Below, piece by piece: positions 56,863 through 64,000 of a stretch of DNA of 64,000 nt. The stretch lies in the NCBI RefSeq assembly GCF_002139855.1, contig NZ_CP018789.1:930001-994000 (forward strand), in the 5' to 3' direction. The position numbers and the translations under genes were made by a program. Source of the DNA: Campylobacter porcelli. Lineage in GTDB: Bacteria > Campylobacterota > Campylobacteria > Campylobacterales > Campylobacteraceae. The notes beneath the pieces are model-generated. The model saw nothing but the letters and a program-made list of their open reading frames with translations, was not told where the DNA came from and searched no databases. Numbering within the stretch: position 1 is the first letter of the stretch; each line of letters begins with the position of its first letter.

Positions 56863-58758
56863 TTATCCGACAATCGCTCCATTTTTTACATTAGCATGAG
56901 TGCCTAAAAGAGTTAAGCTTCCATCTTCTGCGCTCAGTATCATACCCTCGCTTAAATGCTTAAATATCTTAGCTGGTTTTAAATTAGCCAAGACGCAAAC
57001 TTGCTTGCCTATTAAGCTTTTTGGCTCATAATATTTTGCTATACCGCTGATAATTTGCCTTGGATTTTCCTCGCCTAAATCAATTTTAAATTTAAGCAAT
57101 TTATCACTACCTTCGATATTATCACACTCTAAAATAGTGCCAACTTTGATAACGCACTTTTTAAAATCATCTATTTTAATCTCTTCATCTTTAGATTTAG
57201 CCTCACCAATCTTTGCCACTGGGGCTGGAGACATTAATTCATGCTCTATTTTAGCAAATAAAGGAGTGGTAGAGTTAGCTTTAAAATTGCTTAAATTTGA
57301 GTTTATTATAAGCTCATTATAGCTATTAGTATCAATTTTAAACTCCAAAGTATCAGCTATTTTTTGAGCTGTATTTGGCATTGCTGGACTTAGCAAAATA
57401 GCAACCTTAGCCAAAAGATTTGCCACCAAGGCCACCAAGGCATTTGCCTCATCAAATTTATTATTCTTAATCAAATTCCAAGGCTCATACTTAGCCACTA
57501 AAGCATTTGCCATATTTAAAACTTTCCAAAGCTCTTCTAAATATCTATTTGGAGCGATCTCATCTAGACTAGCAACTGCTTGATCTATATGTATTTTAGC
57601 CGCTTCAAGCTCACTTAAATAGAATTTCTTAACATCAGCTGAATTAATAATATTATCTGAATATTTGGAGCTCATACCTACTATTCTACTTAATAAATTG
57701 CCTAAATCATTGCTTAATTCGCTATTTATGCGATCTATTAAAGCCTTTTGAGAAAAATCCCCATCTTGACCAAATGGCACCTCTCTTAATAGAAAATATC
57801 TAAACGCCTCTAGACCATACGCATCGGCTACCTCTTTTGGATTTACGACATTGCCAAGACTCTTACTCATCTTAACCCCATCTCTAGTCCACCAGCCATG
57901 TGCTGCTACGCTAACTGGCATAGGCAGATCAAGACTCATCAAAAACGCCGGCCAATAAACCGCATGAAAACGCAAAATATCCTTACCAACCATATGCAAG
58001 GTATTTCCCCAATACTCCATCTTCTCCTCACCCCTAGTATATCCTAAGGCTGAGAGATAATTAACTAGCGCATCTAGCCACACATACATTACATGCTTTG
58101 GCTCATTTAGCTCTTTTGGTAGTTTAATCCCCCACTCAAAGCTAGTCCTAGTAATAGATAAATCCTTAAGTCCGCCTTTGACAAAGCTTATTACCTCATT
58201 TTTTTTGCCTTTTGGAAGGACGCATTTATCATCTTCATACCATTTTAATAATCTATCTTGATATTTTGAAAGAGCAAAAAAGTAGCTCTCTTCTTTTACC
58301 AACCTAGTCTTTTTACCACAATCAGGACAGCACTCATCATCTATTAGTTGATTAGTAGCAAAGAAACTCTCACAGCTTACGCAGTAGCTACCTTCATACT
58401 CCCCTTTATAAATATCCCCTTTTTTAAGCATTTTAGAAAAAACATTTTGGCTAGTTATCTTATGATAATCATCAGTAGTGCGGATAAAATAATCATAGCT
58501 AATGCCAAATTCATCCCATAAAGCCCTAAATTTAGCACTTACCTCATCTGCGTACTCTTTTGGGCTTTTACCTCTAGCTTTGGCAGCCTCTTCTATCTTT
58601 TGGCCATGCTCATCTGTGCCTGTTAAAAAAAAGACATCATCGCCCCTTAAGCGATAAAATCTAGCTAAGGTATCGCAAATTATCGTAGTATAAGCGTGTC
58701 CGATATGCGGGACATCATTTACATAATATATTGGTGTGGTTATAAATTTCTTCATCAT
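56863..58758 (-). CDS. metG: Methionyl-tRNA synthetase
   Basis: 631 residues. Class I motifs HIGH (18-21, in NDVPHIGHAYTT) and KMSKS (GVKMSKSLG, about 295), zinc cysteines CVSC and CCPDC (about 124-145), anticodon domain, and a C-terminal EMAP/Trbp-type tRNA-binding domain from about 530 (KCVIKVGTILECDNIEGSDKLLKFKIDLG). It is 15 nt after the Cys-rich gene. Confidence 0.97.
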   Translation of the reverse strand: MMKKFITTPIYYVNDVPHIGHAYTTIICDTLARFYRLRGDDVFFLTGTDEHGQKIEEAAKARGKSPKEYADEVSAKFRALWDEFGISYDYFIRTTDDYHKITSQNVFSKMLKKGDIYKGEYEGSYCVSCESFFATNQLIDDECCPDCGKKTRLVKEESYFFALSKYQDRLLKWYEDDKCVLPKGKKNEVISFVKGGLKDLSITRTSFEWGIKLPKELNEPKHVMYVWLDALVNYLSALGYTRGEEKMEYWGNTLHMVGKDILRFHAVYWPAFLMSLDLPMPVSVAAHGWWTRDGVKMSKSLGNVVNPKEVADAYGLEAFRYFLLREVPFGQDGDFSQKALIDRINSELSNDLGNLLSRIVGMSSKYSDNIINSADVKKFYLSELEAAKIHIDQAVASLDEIAPNRYLEELWKVLNMANALVAKYEPWNLIKNNKFDEANALVALVANLLAKVAILLSPAMPNTAQKIADTLEFKIDTNSYNELIINSNLSNFKANSTTPLFAKIEHELMSPAPVAKIGEAKSKDEEIKIDDFKKCVIKVGTILECDNIEGSDKLLKFKIDLGEENPRQIISGIAKYYEPKSLIGKQVCVLANLKPAKIFKHLSEGMILSAEDGSLTLLGTHANVKNGAIVG

Positions 58759-58773
58759 TTTCCTTTAAATTTA

Positions 58774-59091
58774 CTAAAAATCAAACTGACCTCCACGGCC
58801 TTCATTCATCTTTTCATATGTAGATTTGACATAATTATCCCTTATATTACACTCAAAAATCATATCACAATCCATACAACTACTTAGATTGTTTGCTTTT
58901 TGACACTCTTTAAGCCTAGCTATGGCAATATCAAATTGCAAAACTACAAACTCCTTAATCATATCACAACCAAAGACTCTTTGGCATTTTGCACAGCTAT
59001 CCCCAGATGAGTTTTGAGCTATACAGTTATTTAGTGCTATTTTTTTATTCTCAAGCTCATCAACACCTTTAAATTCAGCAATCTTAGCCAT
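58774..59091 (-). CDS. Small Cys-rich protein with a duplicated metal-type motif
   Basis: 105 residues, soluble, no signal. Eight cysteines fall into two matching sets: C23-x9-C33-x2-C36-x5-C42 and C63-x8-C72-x2-C75-x5-C81, each around a CxxC-x-x-x-F-x-C core, so the protein arose by duplication of a roughly 40-residue unit. Zinc or Fe-S binding is plausible. The start overlaps fbp by 8 nt and the gene precedes metG. Homologues occur at the same place in campylobacters (from memory) but I know of no function. Confidence 0.75.
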   Translation of the reverse strand: MAKIAEFKGVDELENKKIALNNCIAQNSSGDSCAKCQRVFGCDMIKEFVVLQFDIAIARLKECQKANNLSSCMDCDMIFECNIRDNYVKSTYEKMNEGRGGQFDF

Positions 59092-59917
59092 TTTTTACTC
59101 TATCAATCTCAAATTTAGAACCAAAATAGCAAGGCGTAGTCTGATGAGTTTGCTCAATTTTAATATCCAATAAACTATCATTTACCCCATTAGTCGTAGC
59201 TCCACCAGCTTTTTCATATATATAGGCAAATGGCAAAACCTCAAAGGCAACTCTAAGCTTGCCATTTGGCGCATCAGTCGTAGCTGGATAGCTAAATAAT
59301 CCCCCACCTTTTAATAAAACTTGATGTAAATCACTTACCATAGCACCGCTATATCTAAGCCTATATCCATCATCAAACAGCGATTTTATCATAGCTCTAT
59401 GAGAGTCGCTCCAACCTTTTTGAGTGCCACCTGTAGCGTTTATCTTGCCCTTTTGATTTAACTCTAAATTCTTAATAAATTTAAACTCATTATCTCTATT
59501 TAACCTAAATAATTTCACGCTATCATCGCACACTACTAGCTCCACTCTTGGCCCATAAACACTATATAAAGCAACTACTAAATTCCTAGCCTCCAAAGAG
59601 CCTTTATAAACCCCAAATATCGATCCAACAGCGAAATTTACATCCACTAAGCTACTTCCATCAAGCGGATCATAAGCGATGATATACTCACCGCCATCAT
59701 TTACGCTCAAAGGAGCATCTTTTTCTTCGCTAATTATAGCTTTTATGCTGCTAAGCTCTTTTAACCTATTTTCTATTATCTCATCACTTAAAATATCAAG
59801 CTTTAGCTGAGTATCGCCAGTAGCATTTGAGCTTGTCGCATAGCCTAAATCCCCATATTTTAATACTTCGCTAATCTTAATAGCTATATCTTGTACTGCT
59901 TTTATAATCTCTTGCAT
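59084..59917 (-). CDS. fbp: Fructose-1,6-bisphosphatase class I
   Basis: 277 residues. Metal and phosphate site [18 protein letters not shown], the [19 protein letters not shown] segment for the sugar phosphate, and [19 protein letters not shown]. It is essential for gluconeogenesis in organisms like Campylobacter that lack phosphofructokinase. It starts 1 nt after the mobB stop. Confidence 0.96.
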   Translation of the reverse strand: MQEIIKAVQDIAIKISEVLKYGDLGYATSSNATGDTQLKLDILSDEIIENRLKELSSIKAIISEEKDAPLSVNDGGEYIIAYDPLDGSSLVDVNFAVGSIFGVYKGSLEARNLVVALYSVYGPRVELVVCDDSVKLFRLNRDNEFKFIKNLELNQKGKINATGGTQKGWSDSHRAMIKSLFDDGYRLRYSGAMVSDLHQVLLKGGGLFSYPATTDAPNGKLRVAFEVLPFAYIYEKAGGATTNGVNDSLLDIKIEQTHQTTPCYFGSKFEIDRVKNG

Positions 59918-59918
59918 T

Positions 59919-60482
59919 TTATACCCTTTTTGCGTTTTTATCTATCCATTTTATAATATCATCTATATCATCAAGACCAAATTTATCCCCATCAGCACTA
60001 AACTCTGCTATATTAGTCGCAAATGCATCACTAAATGGAATAAAATCATCTATAACCTCATCTCTAAAAATCGTAATTCTAGGAAGTTTTAAGCTCTTTA
60101 ACCCCTCAATTAACAAATAGTCAAACTCACCAAAGTAAGCCGCCAAAATCTCTAATTCACTACCAAAATTATCTAAATTTGGCTCAAATTTCTCATTTTT
60201 ATCTTTGTGTAATTGCGAATTTATCCTATCACTACCGCCAAAAAGCCCACTTTTTAAAAAAATCGATGTTCTATTTGGGCTTACTACTGCTACATCTGCA
60301 CCAATGCTACTATAGATATAGCTATCCTTGCCAGGATAATCAAATTTCGCCTTATCGCCTGGATCGTGCTTGGTTATTGCTACTTTAAATCCACGAGATA
60401 TAAGCTCCTTTGCCACCTTAGATATGAGCGTTGTCTTGCCACTTCCACTAGCCCCACTGAAGGCTACAGCTAATCTTTTAAT
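59919..60482 (-). CDS. mobB: Molybdopterin-guanine dinucleotide biosynthesis protein B, predicted ATT start
   Basis: The P-loop GASGSGKTT (residues 10-18) must be at the N-terminus of MobB, yet the first ATG, GTG or TTG in this frame is the GTG at 60416, after the P-loop. Upstream, between the dapE stop (same frame) and there, the only sensible initiator is ATT at 60482, which puts M-K-R-L-A-V-A-F-S at the start, as in other Campylobacter MobB (from memory). AAGGA is 6 nt ahead. 187 residues, with KHDPGDK and GKDSY. MobB assists MobA in making bis-MGD, the NapA cofactor. Confidence 0.85.
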   Translation of the reverse strand: MKRLAVAFSGASGSGKTTLISKVAKELISRGFKVAITKHDPGDKAKFDYPGKDSYIYSSIGADVAVVSPNRTSIFLKSGLFGGSDRINSQLHKDKNEKFEPNLDNFGSELEILAAYFGEFDYLLIEGLKSLKLPRITIFRDEVIDDFIPFSDAFATNIAEFSADGDKFGLDDIDDIIKWIDKNAKRV

Positions 60483-60488
60483 GATATT

Positions 60489-60493
60489 TCCTT
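60489..60493 (-). promoter_or_regulatory. Ribosome-binding site that decides the mobB start
   Basis: AAGGA on the minus strand, 6 nt before ATT at 60482 and 3 nt before ATC at 60485. It is much too far from the GTG at 60416. Confidence 0.65.
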
Positions 60494-60539
60494 TTTGAAT
60501 TTCCCATAATTTTAGCCAAAAAAATCTTAAAAAACGAAA

Positions 60540-61637
60540 TCATTTAAAATGTAAAATCAAATCGCTAAAAATCTCATAAAGCTTCTTTATTTCACTTACG
60601 CTTACTCTCTCATCTACTGCGTGAATTCTATCATTTACAACTCCACACTCCACCACAGGAATGCCAAAAGCAGCAAAATATCTAGCATCGCTTGTCCCGC
60701 CAGTAGTGCTAAGCTCAGGGCTTATCCCGCAAACTCTCTCAATGCTATTTTTTAAATTTATAGCAATCTTAGAGTTATCATCAGTTAAAAATGGCTTTGA
60801 GCTCTCTTTTAGGCTTAGCTCATATCTAAGTCCGTTAAAGATTTCATCACAATACCCCTTTACATCTTCATAGCTAGTTTGGTCTGAATTTCTGATATTA
60901 AACATTATTTTAAGCTCACTTGGAGTTACATTACATACCTCCATACCACCTCTAATATCAGTGATTACTATCTTTGAAGGGTCAAAATATCTACTTCCAG
61001 CATCCATATCATATCCAGCAAATTTAGGCAAAATTTGGCTTACTTGATGGATTGGATTTACGCATTTAGATGGATAGGCTGCGTGGCCTTGGACGCCCTT
61101 AATAGTGATAACACCATTGATAGAGCCACGGCGACCTATCTTTATCATATCGCCAATCTCATTAGTAGATGTAGGCTCAGCTACTATAGCAAAATCTGGC
61201 AAAGCATTATTATCTTTTAAATATCTTAACGCCTCTTTAGTCCCATAAATTCCATCGCCCTCTTCATCGCTTGTTATAATCAAGCTTAAAGTTCCATTAA
61301 AATTCTTACTATCCTTACAAGCTTGTAGCATAGCTGCTACTCCGCTTTTCATATCTTGAGCGCCACGAGCGTAAATATATCCATCTTTATCAACTGGCTT
61401 AAATGGATCGCTACTCCACCCATCTCCTGGCGGAACTACATCTATATGACCCCCAAAGCATAAATTTACCCCATCGCCAAATTTTTTAGTAAGAATGAGA
61501 TTTTTTACCCCATTAATCTCTAAAAGCTTAGCTTCAAACCCACTCATATATCGCTCAATATAGCTCATCGCACCATCATCATCTGGCGTGATACTCCTAA
61601 ATTTAAGCAACTCTTTTAAAAGCTTTATAACTTCCAT
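60540..61637 (-). CDS. dapE: Succinyl-diaminopimelate desuccinylase
   Basis: M20 di-zinc peptidase fold, 365 residues. Zinc ligands H64-x-D66 ([13 protein letters not shown]), D95 (GAQDMKSG), catalytic E125 in SDEEGDG, and the C-terminal H in NDRIHAVDE. Frees L,L-diaminopimelate for peptidoglycan and lysine; pairs metabolically with dapA at 3555. It starts 1 nt after the LysE-family gene. Confidence 0.96.
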   Translation of the reverse strand: MEVIKLLKELLKFRSITPDDDGAMSYIERYMSGFEAKLLEINGVKNLILTKKFGDGVNLCFGGHIDVVPPGDGWSSDPFKPVDKDGYIYARGAQDMKSGVAAMLQACKDSKNFNGTLSLIITSDEEGDGIYGTKEALRYLKDNNALPDFAIVAEPTSTNEIGDMIKIGRRGSINGVITIKGVQGHAAYPSKCVNPIHQVSQILPKFAGYDMDAGSRYFDPSKIVITDIRGGMEVCNVTPSELKIMFNIRNSDQTSYEDVKGYCDEIFNGLRYELSLKESSKPFLTDDNSKIAINLKNSIERVCGISPELSTTGGTSDARYFAAFGIPVVECGVVNDRIHAVDERVSVSEIKKLYEIFSDLILHFK

Positions 61638-61638
61638 T

Positions 61639-62247
61639 TTAACCCTTTAAAAATGTATTAAATATAAGAATAATAGCAAATCCAGCCATCAAAATTGCTG
61701 AGATATAAGCAAATGCTATTTGAGCTTTTTGGCTTATAAATTTGCGTGAGCGACTAACTATAAATGATAAGAAAACCACCCAAACAAAAATAGCTACAAA
61801 AAGCCCAGCAATACCCATCATAGCACTAGGCAAAACCGCCACAACACCACTAACTGAAACCCAAAAGCCAATTATATATGGATTTACAATATTCATAAAC
61901 GCACCTTTGATAAAACAGCTCCAAAATGAGCCATCTAAGCCCTGCTTTTGACTAATCAATCTTTTAGCCCCAATCAAGGTCAAATACGCAATATATAATA
62001 AAAAAATCGCCCCAAAAATAGCTAGAATTTGCGTTAGTAGCTCATTTTGACTAAATTTCAAAACGCCAAAGCTAATAGCAAACAAATATATAATATCCGC
62101 AGCCATCGCTCCAAGCCCCACTCCTAAACCAAGGCGAAATTTAACCAAAGCATAACTCATAATCAAAATACTCACAGGCCCAATAGGCACCGCCGCACCA
62201 AAGCCTAATATAGCCCCTTGTATAAATCCTTGGATATTTTCTGTCAT
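61639..62247 (-). CDS. LysE/RhtB-family exporter
   Basis: 202 residues with six helices. The N-terminal [15 protein letters not shown] and following [17 protein letters not shown] are the LysE signature. Members export lysine, arginine, threonine or homoserine; the substrate is not determinable. It sits between mutS2 (4-nt overlap) and dapE, so lysine-pathway balance is conceivable. Confidence 0.88.
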   Translation of the reverse strand: MTENIQGFIQGAILGFGAAVPIGPVSILIMSYALVKFRLGLGVGLGAMAADIIYLFAISFGVLKFSQNELLTQILAIFGAIFLLYIAYLTLIGAKRLISQKQGLDGSFWSCFIKGAFMNIVNPYIIGFWVSVSGVVAVLPSAMMGIAGLFVAIFVWVVFLSFIVSRSRKFISQKAQIAFAYISAILMAGFAIILIFNTFLKG

Positions 62248-64000
62248 AATTTTACTACCTTTGAGCCAAACCCACCTTCACTTGGCGTCCCATCTCTAAA
62301 AGCTTTAACGCTTGGGTGGGATTTTAGAAATTCTTTTACCGCATAAGCTAATTTTCCTGTGCCAATGCCATGCTTTATTAAAACCTCATCAAATCCCGCT
62401 ATTAACGCATCAGAGATAAATTTATCCAATCTATCAGTAGCCTCATCACTCCTAAGACCATGAAGGTCAATCATCACACTAGCTGATTTAGGGCTAGACA
62501 AGCTTATATTTACACTTTTTGGGTTATTAAGTGGTTGATTTGTAAGCTTTAAAAGCGATATTGGCACTCTAAAGCTAACCCCATTGCTATCTATAATTGC
62601 ATGATTTTTACTAAGGCTTAAAACCACCCCTTTAATCTTATCATATTTTACCCTATCGCCTACTTTTAACTCTAAAGGCTGGCTTATAATCTCAGGCTTT
62701 TGGATAGCCTTTGCTATGGAATTTGCGCTATTTAAGCTTCTTTGTTTATCTTTTATATCTTTGAGATTTATGCCTCTTTTAGCTTCATTTATAGCCTTAT
62801 AAAACTCATTTTCTAATGAGCTTAATCTAGCTCTTAGCGTCTCATCAGCTCTGATTTTAGCCTCTTTAGCCTCATTTAATAACTCATCTAATCTTAACTC
62901 TTTTTCTTCTGTGCTTTTAAGCTTTAATTTTAACTCTAATTCTAAATTTATAGCCTTAGAAATCATCTCATTTAAATTCTCTTTATCATCGCCATAAGCA
63001 CTCTTTGCACTAGCTACGATATTTGCTGGAATTCCATATCTACTAGCAGTCTCAAAAGCGTAAGATTTGCCTATAATGCCTTTTAAAAATTCATATTTTG
63101 GGCGTGAGTTTGTCTCATCATAAAGTGCGGCTATTAGCTCAACTTCGCTATTTTTAGCTAGCAACATAGCAAGTCGTTTGTGGTGAGTGGTGATAACCAT
63201 CTTTATATCATTTTTCATCATTGTCTGAAGCAATACACTATATAGACTAGCAGCCTCTTCAAAGTCCGTTCCTAGCTCTATCTCATCAACTCCAATTAAT
63301 ATCTGTTTTTTAGATAAAACCTTAGCAAATCCAAGCATTCTACCAGCAAAAGTTGATATATCATTTTTAGAATTTTGCGGATCTTCGATTATTGCTTGAA
63401 ATTCCTTAAAGCTACCAATGCTAGATTTAGCACTATTTATACTCATTGGAAGTAGGTATTTAGCTAGCATTGCAGCACTCATTATGCTCTTTAATAGCAT
63501 ACTTTTACCGCCAGCATTAACCCCAGTGATTAAGAGAATTTTCCCACGAAAATCCACGCTTACTCGCTTTGGATTTTTAAGCGCTGGATGGGCAAATTCG
63601 CTTAAAATTATATCTTTACTAGAGTTAGCTAAGATAAAGCTATAATCCCTACTCTTAGCAAAGCTCACCCTAGCAATCAAGCTGTCTACATAATCAAAGG
63701 CTGAATTTATAAATTTTAAAAATGGCAAATTTTTATTAAAAATCGCACTAATTGCCTTAGCATATTCAAATAAAATTTCCTCTTTTTTATCTAATAAATC
63801 GCTCTGTTCGCTCTTTAATTTGCTTACAATATCAGGCAAAATATAGAAGTATCCACTACTACTTCTAGCTATTACCGCACCTTTTAAAGCGTGGTTAAAT
63901 CCACCACGAACTAAAAGAGCCTCATTTGAATTTACATAGTGAATTTGCGTATCTACTAGATATGGGCTTATGCTTTTTGTATAAATTAGCCTTTTTAAAC
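62244..64000 (-). CDS. mutS2: MutS2, C-terminal part (5' end beyond window)
   Basis: The frame is open to the window edge; the TTG at 63839 is an internal Leu, because residues such as YLVDTQIHYVNSNEALLV precede it in frame. About 584 residues are visible: the core of the MutS-type lever and ATPase, Walker A TGVNAGGKSML, Walker B LIGVDEIELGTDFEEAA, a long coiled coil (clamp), a KOW-like segment (KVGDRVKYDKIKG) and a C-terminal Smr nuclease domain with DLHGLRSDEA and KHGIGTGKL. MutS2 suppresses recombination, repairs oxidative damage in Helicobacter, or rescues stalled ribosomes in Bacillus. Confidence 0.95.
   Translation of the reverse strand, partial: LKRLIYTKSISPYLVDTQIHYVNSNEALLVRGGFNHALKGAVIARSSSGYFYILPDIVSKLKSEQSDLLDKKEEILFEYAKAISAIFNKNLPFLKFINSAFDYVDSLIARVSFAKSRDYSFILANSSKDIILSEFAHPALKNPKRVSVDFRGKILLITGVNAGGKSMLLKSIMSAAMLAKYLLPMSINSAKSSIGSFKEFQAIIEDPQNSKNDISTFAGRMLGFAKVLSKKQILIGVDEIELGTDFEEAASLYSVLLQTMMKNDIKMVITTHHKRLAMLLAKNSEVELIAALYDETNSRPKYEFLKGIIGKSYAFETASRYGIPANIVASAKSAYGDDKENLNEMISKAINLELELKLKLKSTEEKELRLDELLNEAKEAKIRADETLRARLSSLENEFYKAINEAKRGINLKDIKDKQRSLNSANSIAKAIQKPEIISQPLELKVGDRVKYDKIKGVVLSLSKNHAIIDSNGVSFRVPISLLKLTNQPLNNPKSVNISLSSPKSASVMIDLHGLRSDEATDRLDKFISDALIAGFDEVLIKHGIGTGKLAYAVKEFLKSHPSVKAFRDGTPSEGGFGSKVVKL

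Noticed and set aside
59919-60416. MobB starting at the GTG at 60416
   Set aside because: This would remove the P-loop that lies upstream in the same open frame, and there is no good ribosome site at the GTG.
62244-63839. MutS2 starting at the TTG at 63839
   Set aside because: The frame continues upstream without a stop to the window edge and encodes typical MutS2 sequence, so the TTG is internal.
1-64000. tRNA/rRNA genes, CRISPR arrays, insertion sequences, prophage, toxin-antitoxin or defence genes
   Set aside because: Looked for in all gaps and by gene content; none found. Gene gaps are short and composition is even throughout.

Overview
This 64 kb window is a stretch of Campylobacter chromosome (Campylobacterota). 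The evidence is the uniformly AT-rich coding sequence, short gene spacing with many 1-11 nt overlaps, promoters built on the Campylobacter-type extended -10 gnTAnaAT, a periplasmic nitrate reductase cluster ordered napA-G-H-B-F-L-D, the cbpA-hspR/htrA/cprRS neighbourhood, and a metG-fbp-mobB block with an FlhX gene nearby. The species cannot be fixed from sequence alone; gene order suggests something near the C. fetus/hyointestinalis/lanienae cluster (inference). No tRNA, rRNA, CRISPR array, insertion sequence or prophage was seen. Gene content is mostly core, and nothing looks recently transferred.

Layout. 1-965 (-): partial Tat-exported multicopper oxidase with a Met/His-rich repeat. 1.25-9.24 kb (+): pyrD, an M16 peptidase, dapA, a FabL-like enoyl-ACP reductase, pgsA, a cystine-type ABC importer, a RarD permease and an unknown membrane-anchored protein, closed by a bidirectional terminator shared with the facing nagZ-like gene. 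9.2-14.1 kb (-): gatB-gpsA-nagZ and atpB-small membrane protein-ThiE/TenI-like. 14.1-19.3 kb (-): heat-shock operon cbpA-hspR followed by two cation/proton antiporters and a TSUP permease, with an HspR operator (HAIR) at the cbpA promoter. 19.4-22.8 kb (+): htrA and the CprRS two-component system. 22.8-28.5 kb (-): macA-macB-TolC-like efflux system plus comEC. 28.6-34.9 kb (+): tight operon glmU-coaBC-unknown-uppS-prepilin peptidase-LptF/G-truA (cell envelope precursors and tRNA modification). 34.9-41.4 kb (-): nap operon. 41.4-41.9 kb: AT-rich gap with no gene. 41.9-48.1 kb (-): folD-lepB and rpiB-coiled coil-apt-dedA-pepA-ychF. 48.2-53.8 kb (+): cytochrome c, hemL, AtpZ-like, two membrane proteins including an MFS carrier, a FliK-like protein and flhX. 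53.8-64 kb (-): zupT, then an operon read from the window edge: mutS2-lysE-dapE-mobB-fbp-Cys-rich protein-metG-MurF-like pseudoenzyme-2OG oxygenase, ending in a strong hairpin.

The most noteworthy points are: a mobB gene that can only be full length if it starts at ATT; a MurF/MurE N-terminal-domain protein whose P-loop is gone, encoded next to metG; a FliK-like/FlhX pair that looks like an auxiliary flagellar export-switch module; a duplicated Cys-rich small protein; twin Fur/Zur-like palindromes flanking the zupT promoter; and a HAIR operator placed against the cbpA -10 box. I found no clear-cut new defence or mobile system.
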